Positions 37,020 through 51,197 of a stretch of DNA of 64,000 nt are shown in pieces. The position numbers and the translations under genes are program-made. The stretch spans positions 121,027,219-121,091,218 of the forward strand of contig CM056577.1 of assembly GCA_029721435.1 (NCBI GenBank), in the 5' to 3' direction. The stretch is from Gymnothorax reevesii (taxonomy: Eukaryota; Chordata; Actinopteri; Anguilliformes; Muraenidae). Position 1 is the first letter of the stretch. Each line of letters begins with the position of its first letter. The notes beneath the pieces are model-generated. The model saw only the letters and a program-made list of their open reading frames with translations, was not told the origin of the DNA and ran no database searches.

Positions 37020-37969
37020 TCAAAAAAGTTGGGACAGGGGCCTGTTTATCATGGTGTAGCATCCCCTCTTCTTTTTAACAGAGTGGAGGCATCTGGGCAT
37101 TGAGGAGACAAGTTTCTCGAGTTTAGCCATTATAATTTGATCTCTCTCTTGGAATTTGATCCCACTCTTGTTTAATACAGGCTTCCAGCTGGTGGAGAGT
37201 TTTGGGTCTCCTTTGACAGACTTTTCTTTTAATTTTCGCCAAATGTTCTCAATCAGTGAAAGATCAGGACTACAGGCAGGCCAGTTCAGCACACAGACTC
37301 TTTTACTACGAAGCCATGCTGTTGTAATAGCTGCAGTATGTGGTTTTGCATTGTCCTGCTGAAATGCACAAGGCCTTCCCTGGAATAAGAGTCATCTGGA
37401 GGGGAGTATATGTTGCTCTAAAACCTTTATATACCTTTCAGCATTCATGGTGCTTTTAAAACATGCAAGTGTCCCTCACCATATGCACTAATGCATCCCC
37501 ATACCATCAGAGATGCTGGCTTTTGAACTGAACGCTGATAACGGGAGGGCTGGTCTTTCTCCTCTTTAGCCCAGAGGACACAACACTTATGATTTCCAAC
37601 AAGAATGTCCAATTTGGACTTGTCTGACCACAGGACACTTTGCCACTTTGCAACAGTCCATTTTAAATGAGCCTTGGCCCACAGAACATGGTGGCGCTTC
37701 TGGATCATGCTCAACAATGGCTTCCTTTTTGCATGATAGAGTTTTAGGTGGCATCTGTGGACGGGACAGCAGACTGTGTTTACAGACTGCGGTTTCTTGA
37801 AGTATTCCTGGGCCCATTTAGTAATGTCAATGACTGAATCATGCCGGTGAGTGATGCAGTGGCGTCTGAGGGCCCAAGGATCACTGGCATCCAGTAAAGG
37901 TCTTCGGCCTTGTCCCTTACGCACAGAGATCTTTCCAGTTTCTCTGAATCTTTTGATGATGTTATGCAC
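37020..37969 (-). pseudogene. Tc1-like transposase (DD34E), frameshifted
   Basis: Transposases of this family cut and paste DNA at TA sites using a DDE triad. The first frame (37445-37969) has a helix-turn-helix part, [18 protein letters not shown], and the first catalytic Asp in [12 protein letters not shown]. The frame breaks near 37445 and one stop follows; after the break, FQQDNAKPH holds the second Asp and SPDLSLIENIW holds the Glu, 34 residues apart. The N-terminal end is also degraded. Inactive. Confidence 0.88.
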
Positions 37970-38318
37970 TGTCAGTGATGAGACCTTCTAAGCCTTTGCT
38001 ATTTGCCGTTGAGAAACTTTTTTTCAGTATTACACAATTTTTTTTATGCAAGCCTTAATGGGTTGGAGAGCCTCTGGCCATCTTTACTTCTGAGAGACTC
38101 AGCCTCTCTAAAACATCCCTTTTATAGCCAATCATATTACACACCTGATGCCAGTTAGCTTAATTACTTGCTAAATGTTCTTTCAGCTGATTCTCTTATA
38201 TATTAATTTCTTTTTCAGCCTTTTTTGACTGTGTCCCAAATTTTTTGAGTCCCGTTGCAGACAGAAAATTAGAAACAAGCATTTTGTGGATAAAAATGTA
38301 AAATATCTAAGCTTCAAC

Positions 38319-38500
38319 ATAAGATAAGATAGATATACTTTATTGAACCCCATAGGGTAATTTGTCCTCTGCATTTGACCCATCCTATAGTTAGGAGCAG
38401 TGGGCAGCCACAGAGCAGCGCCCGGGGACCAACTCCAGTTCTAAGGCCAGTTTCTTGGTCAGGGGTACTGGTTGGAGTGTTCCTATGATGCATGTTTTTG
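38319..38500. repeat. Dispersed retroelement 3' end inside the Tc1 copy
   Basis: Starts AAGATAAGATAGATATACTT with TATTGAACCCC and includes CTCTGCATTTGACCCATCC and GCAGTGGGCAGCCACAG. These phrases are typical of a common fish LINE/SINE 3' tail. Boundaries are approximate; insertion is inferred from its place inside the Tc1 element. Confidence 0.5.
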
Positions 38501-38535
38501 TGCATAACATTTGAAATGTTATCTATGTTCTATTG

Positions 38536-38729
38536 CAGGGGTCTCCAACCCTGTTCCTGGTGAGCAACCATCCTGAAAGTTTTCACTCCAACCAAAGCTA
38601 ATCGCACTTTCTTACCCAGTTACAGATCTTGACGAGCTGCTAATGAGCTGAATCAGGTGTGTTGAATTCGGGTTGGAGCAGAAACCTACAGGATGTTAGC
38701 TCTCCAGGAACAGGGTTGGAGACCCCTCT
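38536..38729. mobile_element. Fold-back MITE (CAGGGGTCTCCAACCC ends)
   Basis: CAGGGGTCTCCAACCCTGTT on the left pairs with AACAGGGTTGGAGACCCCTC on the right. The interior has 'gctaatgagctgaatcaggtg', typical of hAT-like MITEs in fish. It sits inside the right part of the Tc1 element. Confidence 0.75.
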
Positions 38730-38887
38730 TCGACTGTAAATAACATATTGGCTCATGAGATCTGAAAGTCATTGCATTTTGATTTTATTCACAATTTAAA
38801 CTTCGTCCCAACTATTTCAGAATTAGGGTTGTAGATATTAGCCCAAAATAACTGGTCTTATTAGCCCAAAATAACTTCCCTGAGGCA

Positions 38888-39073
38888 TTGTGGTCAACCC
38901 TGGTCCTGGACCGCAGTGTCTGCTGGTTTTTGATGTTACTCAGCACTTAATTGATGAATTAAAGCAGTTGATTACACACTTAACCAAAGACACCAGGTGA
39001 GATGAGTTTTCTCCACCCTATTTAAACCAAACTCAGTATACTCTGTGGCTCTCCAGGACCAGGGTTAGCTATA
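38888..39073 (+). mobile_element. Fold-back MITE, copy A
   Basis: Ends GTGGTCAACCCTGGTCCTGG and CTCTCCAGGACCAGGGTTAG are near inverted repeats. The interior includes AAAGCAGTTGATTACACACT. The same family occurs 200 bases away in opposite orientation. Confidence 0.75.
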
Positions 39074-39272
39074 CTTCTGCACTAAGGGAATAATAAGCCA
39101 ATCAATTAATTACCAGGAACTACCCACAAGACTCCTAGAGCCAATTCAGCAGACATATAGGTTGTGACAACAGTCTACGTGCAAACCAAGATTTGTCAAT
39201 ATGGTTGGACATTTAGCATAGTTGTAATGTGGACAAAGTGGAAGTATAAAGCAAAGATAAAAGTTTATAGTG

Positions 39273-39468
39273 CAGTGGTAGCAAGCCTTGGTCCTGGAGA
39301 GCCACAGGGTGTGCTAAGTTTGGTTTTCTCCACCCTATTTAAACCTAAGACACCAGGTGAGATTAGTTAAGTGTGTAATCAACTGCTTTGATTCCTCAAT
39401 CAAGTGCTGAGTACCTTCCAAAACCAGCAGACACTGCGGCTCTCCAGGACCAGGGTTGACCACCACTG
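39273..39468 (-). mobile_element. Fold-back MITE, copy B
   Basis: Ends CAGTGGTAGCAAGCCTTGGT and AGGGTTGACCACCACTG are inverted. The interior matches copy A on the opposite strand, except that two inner blocks are inverted in place. Confidence 0.78.
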
Positions 39469-41696
39469 GTCAAGATGGTCACTGAGTGGCAAGATACCTG
39501 ATGAAGACTCTGTGCCGACTGCATTTGATGTGTTTCATCACACCCCACATTCAAGCATTATGAGTAGATTAGGTTGTTGACGGATTGAGTACTTACACCT
39601 CAAGGTGCATTTTACCAACTTCCATTCTACTGCTGCTGGTATAAGGCTGCATACATGATCAGGCATCCCCCACTCCCTCTATCCCTTTATCTTTATCTGA
39701 TTCTTACGTCTTCTTGTATTCTGTTGCAGATATTTAATTGGCACCGCTGATAAAGTAAATTTGCCTCTTTCAGTCCTACTTCCAGCTCTATGTCAAAGGA
39801 GGAAGAGGCATGGCCAATAGGAGGACAGGGGGGCGGAGCACAGGGTAGATCTCCTCTTTGCGGGCTGCCAGAGCTTCCTGTCCGACCATGTTTGTAAATA
39901 AAACTGGATTAAGTGCTGCCCCTAACACTTCCAACTGCTGATGCCAAACCGGAACCAAGCCGCTGCATTTGTTTACTTGGCTAGTTTACATTCGGTTTAG
40001 CGCCAGGGCGTCAGTCTGTGTCTGTCTCCACCCTGTATTATGGATTCTCTCTTTTAAGGGGTCTCCTGGCCTTTCAGAGATCTTCAGGTCAGACTGTAGG
40101 AAATGGACTCTACCTCTCCCATGGGCCTGCAGGCCTAAGACTGATCATGCTTGCCCTTGTACTGCATCTGACAGCACAATATGCCCCAGGCTTAGCCCAG
40201 AATTTGTTTACTATATTTTCATTGATTTGTTTACAGCTTTTTCCCTTGACTGTTCGGATTTGTTCTGCATAGTTGAGCTTCCTGTAGTCTCAGAAGATAT
40301 GGACAAGCATAATAGAAAGCTCTAAATTGCTTTCTGTGTCATGAGTGTAAAACAATAATGTGTGTGTGTTTGTGTGTGTGTTTTCTCATTCATGCTATAT
40401 AGTGAGGACCAGAGCATGTTTTTATCCAACAGAGTGTGGACATTTTAGGGAAGTGAGAACATTTTGGCTTGTCCTCGCTACTACAATGGCAAATTGTGAC
40501 TTATTGGTTAAGGAGGACCCATTATGTTGTTGTATGTTTGTCTTGGTTGTCCAAAAGGAAGGTTTGTGAACTTTTTAGCAAAAAAAAAGCTCATATCCAT
40601 GATTTCCTGGCAATTTAGTTCTTGTTATTCCCAACCCGCAGTGGAAATAAAAAACAGGCTGTTCAGAGTAGTGTCCCCTTTATGAAATGAGATCTTTTCT
40701 GATTGGCTAGCGAACAGAGCAATTGGCCCCTTGTGTCCAAGGAGAGCACCCATATCAAAATCCTCAGGATACTGGCAAGTCTCTGAATACTGATGACTGA
40801 ATAAGTTGCTTGCTAGCTAGCTATTAAACTACAAGACTACAGAAAGGAACAGTTGGATGGTAGTTACATTCACATAGAAGCGCAATGTGTTGTCAGCATA
40901 AAAATTTAACTTCACTTGGAATTCAGTCTCTAATGTTAAGAATGAACCATGGCTGGCTAGTAACTGCTGGCTGGCTAGCAACTGCTAGCTAGCAAAAATT
41001 CAAAATATTGTGAATGGCTGCACTATGCTTCCACAACTGAATTTAATTAAAATGGTCACCCATTCTACCTGTTCCTATCTTTCCGGCTCATGCATTGCCT
41101 TTAGCTAAACAACAGTGGGTCAAAACCTAGTATTGACCCAGTTAATATTTTCATGATTGTTATGCTAGTTTCCACTAGTGCCTTAATGGTAATGTTATGT
41201 GTTAGCTTTGAGTTAACTCCATTACTCAGCTACTCAATCTGTCGATGAGTCTTGGACCTTTGCGTCTGCAGGGCTGGCTCGTTGCGGTCCAGCACAAGCA
41301 ATGGTCTCTAAATTCACAGCCTGCTTAATGATTATAGAGGTGTAATGGGTGCATGCCAGCTAGTAGTTTTGAGAGTAGCTCTCAGCTAGCTAAGCTGATT
41401 TAACAAACATTATACCTAGAATTCAGTTTAAATATTAGCAGAAATTGGAAACACCTAGCTAGCCACAGATTCTCCTTGAAAATAAAGCAAAGCCTCCATT
41501 GCTTTGTATCTTCCGAAAAGCATAATAGGTCCACACTAAATTAAATATAAATTTTGTTGTCAGACCTGTTTTGGACTGATCCAAGCTAGTATAAACAAAT
41601 CAGACGAAGAGTGGATAGCACACCCGTATAGGTTTTTGTGGACTGTCCTCGCAAGGATAGAAGTACAAGGATACGTGATTGTGCATATGAATATGA
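39469..41696 (+). other. she intron 3, later part
   Basis: Non-coding. A (GT)n run occurs near 40359-40381, followed by 'agtgaggacc' and 'ttgtcctcgc', related to the element around 6820-7370. The phrase 'ccccttgtgtccaaggag' at 40727 also occurs at 36285. Confidence 0.4.
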
Positions 41697-41862
41697 GTGT
41701 GTGTGTGTGTGTGTTTGTGGCCTGCAGTAGATTGGCAGTCTGTCCAGGGGGTATTGCTCCCTCTTCCCAGTGCATGCTGGGATTGGCTCCTGCACCCACT
41801 CGCGACCTTGATTGAGAATAAGCGGCTCATTAAGCGGATGGATGGATGGATGGATGGATTTT
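41697..41862 (+). repeat. SINE-like element with (GGAT)n tail just before exon 4
   Basis: Contains GGCCTGCAGTAGATTGGCAG, TGTCCAGGGGGTATT, GTGCATGCTGGGATTGGCTC and ends ATAAGCGGCTCATTAAGCGG plus five GATG units. This is the standard 3' part of a widespread fish SINE/LINE family. It ends about 40 bases before the exon 4 acceptor of she. Confidence 0.75.
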
Positions 41863-41903
41863 TAAGCTTTTCCCTATCGGTCTCTCCCTGGTTCCAGCTG
41901 CAG

Positions 41904-42102
41904 CCCAGCTCGACGGCGGGGAGCGCTCCTCCCCCGTCAAAGACGAACCTGCCCATATCGGGCACCAGCAGCAGCACCCGAGGCAGAAGAGCTGGAACCA
42001 AAGGACCCTCAGATCCTCCCCGCCCTCCCTCTCCTCCCCGCTCACAGCCTCGGAGGCAGAGTCGGCCAAGGTCGACCCCACCCTGCCGCTGGAGAAACAG
42101 AG
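41904..42102 (+). CDS. she: she exon 4 of 6 (residues 292-357)
   Basis: Acceptor CCAGCTGCAG|CCC, donor CAGAG|GTGAGG. It encodes AQLDGGERSS, then RQKSWNQRTL and AKVDPTLPLEKQ. These align with VQFEGAERPS, RQKSWTQKIL and EKVDPGLPLEKQ of SHE, which lead into the SH2 domain. The acceptor choice (second CAG, not the CCAG three codons earlier) keeps the frame and the ALS-[VA]-Q homology. Two bases are left for exon 5. Confidence 0.93.
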
Positions 42103-43764
42103 GTGAGGGCGTATGCTTGTATTAATTTTCCATCGTGTCGCATAGCTGGGCCCACAAGGCAAGTTAGCAGTGGAGTAAGGGTACGGTCGCACATGCGCAA
42201 ATGCAAGTGAATGACCATCGCCTACAGACAGTCTCTTCCGGACTCTTCCGGTCATGTACCTGACCACGTGTGGATATACAGGAAAAAAGGAGCCTTTTGG
42301 CGTCCATAATTGCTGTTTAGGGCTAGGATTCAGGTTAAGGTTAGGGGTTCGGGGAAGTGTACTGGCATCAAGTAAGGATGCCAGTACACTAAGTAAGTAA
42401 AACCTCCTTTTTCATTGTATATTGAAGCTTGGTCTGGTAGTGTCTCTGTATAGCAAGTCGGGATCGAAATCGTGCTGAATGTGGGCAGTGCCAATTGGCA
42501 ACTGAAAGGGCACTGCTCTGTGCCGCGCATTTGTCAATTGAACAGGCATCACAGTGTTTTGAAATTGCCATCTCACGTTTTGTTGCAAGGCACATATTGT
42601 GAATTTAGACTCATTGCTTAAATACTGACGGTATAGTTTGGCTCAGTTCTGCGGTGCCCTCTCCTCCGCCAGTTTTTCGCTGTGTTTGTCTGGGTAATTG
42701 CAAGGCCCTAAAGGTTTTCCTGTCATGTTTAGTACTTTGGCACTTTTTTTCAACTTGATGTGAACCTGTTAAGAGCAGTGGTGCCCGGTGTTGTTTTCAC
42801 TGCTGTTATTTTCTTTCCACATGTCGCGCCATAGAAATCTGACCAGACGGGGACCTGAACCGAATAAGTAATAATAATATGAGTGACCCTTTGACCAGTC
42901 GTGCACAAACGCAGGAAGGGACCGGGGCCGTATCTGCTGATAGCGCATGCTCCCTTTTTATTTGTTTTGGGGTGGGTTTTTTTTTTTTTGTTCCATGCAT
43001 CAGTTAGCAGACTGGCAATTCTACTTTCCACATCAACTTACTCAACTAATTTTTCAAAACTATCTCTGAAATGTTGACATTGTACTCGAGTATCGCTGCA
43101 CATCATATCTTGAATGCACCTTTTTCCTTTAATCTCATTTCTTTTGCTGTGTAGCTTCCAGAGTCAAAAACTATGTGCTAATATCCAATATATTTCAGTC
43201 GAATTTACTACTTCTGTTATTTTGAACATACTTTCGATCACAACTTCCAAACCGAAGTTACAAATTTTGTGTTAGAAATATCTAAATGCTTTGTTTCAAG
43301 TAGCAAAAAATGAATTGCCCTGAATGCGCAGAAGTGGGAGAAAAAATTATGGTCGCATGGTTTTAGCACCCCTGTTGTGGCTGCGCTCATTTCAGCCGTT
43401 AAGATCACCTACATATTAGTGAATACTGTTCATGCTAATTTGTGCACTTCAGAACCGCTCAGAGTGATTGTAAAATCTCTAAAGGTCTTGCCTGAGTCCT
43501 TCTGACCCAGGGAAAATAATTCAGAACATAAGAAGACGGCATGAAAGTGTGAACAGAACAAACTTGCACATTTATGATGTTCAGTATATCCGAGTAAAAC
43601 AAATCTGTCAGTACAATCCTATGGAGGGGAGTCAGTTTTATTGAGTTAGACCATATAAAGAAGAATACTTGGTTAGCATCCTTCACATGTCAATACAGAG
43701 CGGTTTTTTTATTTTTTATTTTATTGTGCCAAGAGTTTGGTCACAAACCTCGTGTCTCTGGAAT
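42103..43764 (+). other. she intron 4, first part, nothing recognised
   Basis: Non-coding. Short inverted 'tactggcatc..gatgccagta' near 42360-42390 forms a perfect small hairpin. No repeat family was named. Confidence 0.4.
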
Positions 43765-44428
43765 TGTCACCTTCCCCTTTCCTGCGACCTGCAGATTCAG
43801 TGTTTTCACCTGCTGTAATTGATTTATTGTCTTCCCTACTTACCCAATTCCCTACTTACCCAGGTGTAATCCATCATGTGTCCCACTGCCTTGGTGTTCC
43901 TGGGAATTTAAGCCTCAGTTTTGTCTTGCAAGGTTGCAAGAATGTAAAGCTTTGGCCTTCTAAGCAACCAGTCAGTGTATGTCATCTAGTGAAAGTAATC
44001 TTTATGATAGTGAAAAATGTGTTTACTCATCTGAGTCCTATTAATTTGAGCAAGCCGTAATATCAGTCTCCAGTATTGGTACTGCATTCCAGTGGAACAC
44101 CTCTTCCAGGCTGTTCCTCAAGTCAGTTTATTAGGAACACCTCGCATGCCTTCATTAGTCTCCAGGATTGGGACTGCGTTTCTGCTAAACCCCTCAGACC
44201 TGTTATCTAGCAGTCCTGCTTTGGCGAAGGTTATGCCACCTGGCCTCTGCTCTGTGATGCCATTGGCTGGGTGCGGACACGCCCGTTACGCTCAACAGTC
44301 AATACCATCTAAGCTGGACTGCCCCTTGCTGACTGTGGTCTTTGCCCCTCTCTCCCATGATTACTGTATAACTATCAATAAATACTGATCATTGAATTGT
44401 ACCCTGAATCTGGGTCTGGATCATGACA
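43765..44428 (+). repeat. LTR-like dispersed repeat, copy 2
   Basis: Starts TGTCACC and ends ATGACA, the inverted TG...CA form of LTRs. It has a TTTAAG box near 43909 and AATAAATACTGATC near the right end. It is homologous in the same orientation to 20967-21695. No matching 4-6 base target duplication was seen, so it is old or misbounded. Confidence 0.5.
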
Positions 44429-47300
<2,872 letters not shown>

Positions 47301-47385
47301 ATTTAACAGTGTGTAGCCAGCTAATCCTGTAAGGAAATGCACCAGAACGGAAATGCAGAAATATCAGGTTGTCTCTGGAGCAAAA

Positions 47386-47391
47386 AATAAA
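47386..47391 (+). terminator. Candidate she polyadenylation signal AATAAA
   Basis: AATAAA about 690 bases after the she stop, just beyond the tandem array. It is the first canonical signal seen downstream on the plus strand. Confidence 0.5.
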
Positions 47392-48182
47392 ACTAAAACA
47401 AAACACCAGCTAGAATGAGACCTGTGTTGGAAAGAGTTGCTCTAGCGGCCCACTGCAGACAATGGTCAAGTTACCACTCCTGTTCACGCAGACACAACAC
47501 ATTGGCCCTCATTTATCAAACGTGCGTACACCAAAAAAAAGGATGTCCGCCAAGTCTCCCGCAAGGATCGGCATTTATCAATCTGAACGTGATAAAACGG
47601 TCCGCAAAAATCTCACACCAGTTCTGAGCAGGCGTACGCAGATTTGAAACCAGCGAACAACATGCAGGAACGAGTGCAGCAGTCAAAGTGAGTAATAAAC
47701 CACATGCAGCGATGCGGACGTCATGCTGTTGTTGCTCTTATTAGTAAAAGGAATAACTGGGCTAAATAGATGAATAAATAAATAAAGAAGACACCTGTGT
47801 TGAGAAATTAATTCAATTTATATTTTGAGAGAACCTGCTTGTCAGGCCAGATGGCTGAAAATGACAATGAATTTGATTAAGCACAAAGCAGCTTGGCAGA
47901 TATGCAGTGTATGTCAGATGCTCATCCAGTCAGATATATACTGAACAACAAAAGAAACGCAAGTTAATTAAAGGCAGACTGGAAAATAAGTTTCAGCGTA
48001 ATTATTTTAGAAAAGCAAATTTCTTACTAGCATGTGCACATTTACACTTGTTTCATCAAACTTTTCTTTATTTTGCAGTCACTTTGAATGAGTAACCATA
48101 AGAGTACATTAACTAACTAGCTAACTTTGTTGCTCAGTATATATAGGCCTACGGACACTTCGACCGTGATCACATTTTGACA

Positions 48183-48300
48183 ATGGCAGATCTTCTATTG
48201 TTAGAGGAATACGATTCGTTCTGACGTGAGTGGAACTTTCGGCACAGAGAAGATCTCCTCTGGGAAAGTGACGAGTGGCTGCTCGTTTTGTGTGGCACCT
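48183..48300 (+). pseudogene. Probable Harbinger transposase N-terminal remnant
   Basis: Reads MADLLLLEEYDSF, a stop, then REWNFRHREDLLWESDEWL. It starts with a good ATG and is opposed to the Myb-like gene, as expected for a Harbinger transposase start. The rest of the reading frame is broken and catalytic motifs were not found. Assignment by position and style only. Confidence 0.4.
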
Positions 48301-48969
48301 AATAAATTGTCATGGAGTAACACGAATAAAAGTACAATAAAGAGTGATCTCTGCAGACTGTATTTTATCAATTACCCTCATGCAGCTCCGATCGAGGCAG
48401 TGGAAACTCATCCGTATCCCCACCACCTCGTATTCCCATGATGTACGGGGGAGCCCTGCTGCCACGCGCTCCTCGAATGGTGACACCTGGATTTCGAGTC
48501 TGGTTGGCCTCCACCGGTCCGTGTGCTGCTGTGCCTGGGCGCCACAACCCGTTTTTTGGTGGCGATCTTAAAATCGGACCACTTTTTTTTTACCTACATG
48601 TAAAGCATTTGGATTGTCAATTATGTAGGCAATATAAAATGAAATATCGTGGATCTATACATTGAATTTATTAAGGCTGATGTTATTCGCACTTATACGT
48701 GTGGCCAATGCTGAATTTTTTCTTGGCCACACTTATACATGCCCCTGTTGATGACCATTCCAGTGCCGCTTCTAGAAAGTACTGCTTAAAATGAGTTTGG
48801 GCCAGAAAAAATTTTTAACTTAAAAAAACACACTTAAAATAAGTACGGGCAATGGAGAAATGTGCATCTTCGCCACACTTATTAGTGCATCTAACGCAAA
48901 TTTCAATCAATTTTTGTGCTTGGAAGCACTTAAATAAGTGCAAATAGTCGCTTCGATTTATTAATGAAT

Positions 48970-49172
48970 TAAATCAAATGTCTGCTGCACTCCGGTTTTC
49001 CACCTCAACAGTGTTTACCGCAGCAGCAATAGTTTGCCAAACTGCAGCCTTCAGGGCTCCCTTTATGCCACTATTAAGGCTTCCAAATAAAATTATTTTG
49101 TTTTTCTCCACCTCGGACGTGATAATTTATATTTCCTCCTCAGTGAAGTTCTTTCTTCTTTGCCGTCTTTCG
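48970..49172 (-). pseudogene. Harbinger Myb/SANT-like accessory protein remnant
   Basis: Minus-strand frame reads RRQRRKNFTEEEI, one TAA stop, then IITSEVEKNKIILFGSLNSG and IKGALKAAVWQTIAAAVNTV. This is the trihelix/Myb-like DNA-binding domain (Myb_DNA-bind_5 type) encoded by PIF-Harbinger elements, needed for nuclear import and end binding. The internal stop shows decay. Confidence 0.8.
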
Positions 49173-49609
49173 AGAGTTTATGTCGTAAAGTGGGCAGGAC
49201 TATGCCTACCGGAGCATGCATTTATAGGGGCGTCATGTAAATTACGATGGTTTCAGCCGCCAGATTTATCAACGTCACGCCAGTTCCATGCCTGAATCGG
49301 CGACGTACAGTTTCAGTAAATCAGACGTGAAACCTGGCGAACGCTGATATTTACACCAGAATCTACACCAGATCCTACGCTAGTTTGATAAATGAGGGCC
49401 ATTATATTTCACCTGTGCTCAGAAACTTGACTCTTCCATATCTTTAACATGTTGGACTCAACAAAAGTTCACATGGATAAGAGACCATTGTTTTGGCTGA
49501 GAAAGACAGGATGCATATTCTGTTGTTCAAACTCATATTCATATCTGCTTTCTTCATTCAACAATTAAAAAAAAATCTTTTTGTTTTGTAACCCATATTA
49601 TTGCAAATA

Positions 49610-51197
49610 CAGCGGGCTACAAAATTTCTGGCAACCCTTACTGGCAATGCACAAACAATACAAAAAAAAAAACAATATAATTGTGGAGAAATGGAATATA
49701 CCAACATTTATGAAATACTTTATTAATGTTTTGATGGAAACAAACAAAATCATAACAATCATTTAGTAAAAAATAAATTCCAACAAAATCAAGATTTCAT
49801 AAAAATGGGCAACCTTCATTTAGAACTTAGTGCAAACACCGCTTCCAAGGATAACAACATGGAGGCTTTTCCTGTAATTTTTCGACAAGGTTAAAGTACA
49901 ATTTGGGGAGGATTTTGCACCATTCGTCTCAGCAGATCCTTTCAACATCCTTCACATTCTTGGATTTGGGTTTATCAACTGCCCTCTTCAACTCAGGCCA
50001 CAGGGTTTCAGTTGGATTGAGGTCTGGTGACTGAGACGGCCTCTGCAGAACATTTACCTTGGTCTCACAGAACCATTTCTGTGTGGATCTTGAGGTATGC
50101 GCTGGGTAATTGTCTTGTTGGAAAGTCCACCTCCAGCCAAGTCCTTCTGGCGGAGAGAACCAGATTGTCAGCCAAAATATCCTGATACTTGTTGGAGTTC
50201 ATTACCCTGTTAATCTTAACCAGTGCCCTCTTGAGTTAAATCAGCTCCAAAACATGACTGACCCACCATCATATTTCAGTGTGGGTATGAGGTACTTCTC
50301 CTTGTAGGCACCTCTGTTTTGATGCCAAATGTGCCGTTGCTGTATCTGACCAAAATGTGCAATTTTGGTCTCATCTGACCAAAGCACTTTGTTCCAGTCA
50401 TAATTTAAATTGCGTTTGACAAACTCAAAGTGCCTGCTTTTGTGTCTTCTGGTCAGAAAATGCTTTCCTCTGGTAGCCCTTCCGAAGAGCCTGTGGTTGT
50501 GAAAGTGGCGCCTAATAGTGCGCTTTGAAACCTGGTGACCCCAAGATGCCACTAATGCCTGCAGTTCCTTCACAGTGATTGCTGGGAATTTTGTTGCTTC
50601 TCTCACCATCCTCCTCAGTATCCTGGGGGGTAAAATGCAGTTGCGTCCTCTACCCTTTTCAGCAGTTCCACATCTTTGTAATGTTTGAATAATTGCCCAG
50701 CCAGTACTCAGTGGCACATTCAATTGTTTGTGAATCTTCTTGTAGCCATTACTAGATTTATGAAGGTCTATGACTGTCTGCCTCTTTAAAGCTGACAGGT
50801 GTTTTGTTTTCTTCATGGTGTTGGATGACAAAGGGATATTGCTTGAGTGTTATCTTATGTTTATACTCTATTGAAACAAGAGGTGAAGTAAAGGCTCAAT
50901 AGAATTCCCTAACACTTACATAAAAGTCAATTAAGTCCAATTTAATACCTTGTTTCATTTTGGTAGATACTGTTTGCAATAATCTTTATGGGTGCCATTA
51001 ATTGTGAAACCCTGATTTGGAGCAAATTGATTTTTAATTAAATCAGTAAATGATTTCAGTTGGTTCCATTGGAAAATTAATGTTGGTCAGTATTTATCAC
51101 GTTGTTATTTAGAGTCTCTCTCATATTTTTTTTCTTTCTTTTTTAAGTATTTTTGAGCATTGCCAGTCAGGGGTGTCAGTAATTTTTGAGCCCACTA
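49610..51197 (-). mobile_element. Tc1-like transposon, full length, decayed
   Basis: Left end TA|CAGCGGGCTACAAAATTTCT, right end (reverse complement) AGTGGGCTCAAAAATTACTG, both followed by CTGGCAATGC-type sequence; the right TA is mutated. Length about 1.59 kb, normal for Tc1. It belongs to a different family from the copy at 36826. Confidence 0.85.
49805..50831 (-). pseudogene. Tc1 transposase (DD34E), broken C-terminal half
   Basis: Starts near MKKTKHLSALKRQTVIDLHK with the first HTH, then RRMVREATKFPAITVKELQ and GHQVSKRTIRRH (second HTH). VLWSDETKI holds the first Asp. After 50241 the frame shifts and has stops; FQQDNYPAHTS holds the second Asp and SPDLNPTETLW the Glu, 34 residues apart. 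So the triad is preserved but the gene is broken. Confidence 0.9.

Larger units (their letters stand above)
36826..38831 (-). mobile_element. Tc1-like transposon, near complete, broken gene, with later insertions
   Basis: TA flanks both ends (36824-36825 and 38832-38833). Terminal inverted repeats of more than 70 bp start CAACCCCAATTCCGAAATAA on the left and CAACCCTAATTCTGAAATAG on the right (reverse complement). It lies in she intron 3 with its gene antisense to she. The right part is enlarged by two other repeats at 38319-38500 and 38536-38729. A related 3' half occurs at 58500. Confidence 0.9.
47504..49400. mobile_element. PIF-Harbinger-like transposon, complete ends, decayed genes
   Basis: Terminal inverted repeats GGCCCTCATTTATCAAAC are exact at both ends, and 3-base ATT repeats flank the element (47501-47503 and 49401-49403). 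The ends match the 'gcctcatttatcaaacgtgcgtac' style of fish Harbinger elements. It contains a Myb-like relic on the minus strand and a likely transposase start on the plus strand, the usual two-gene layout. Length 1897 bp. Confidence 0.85.
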
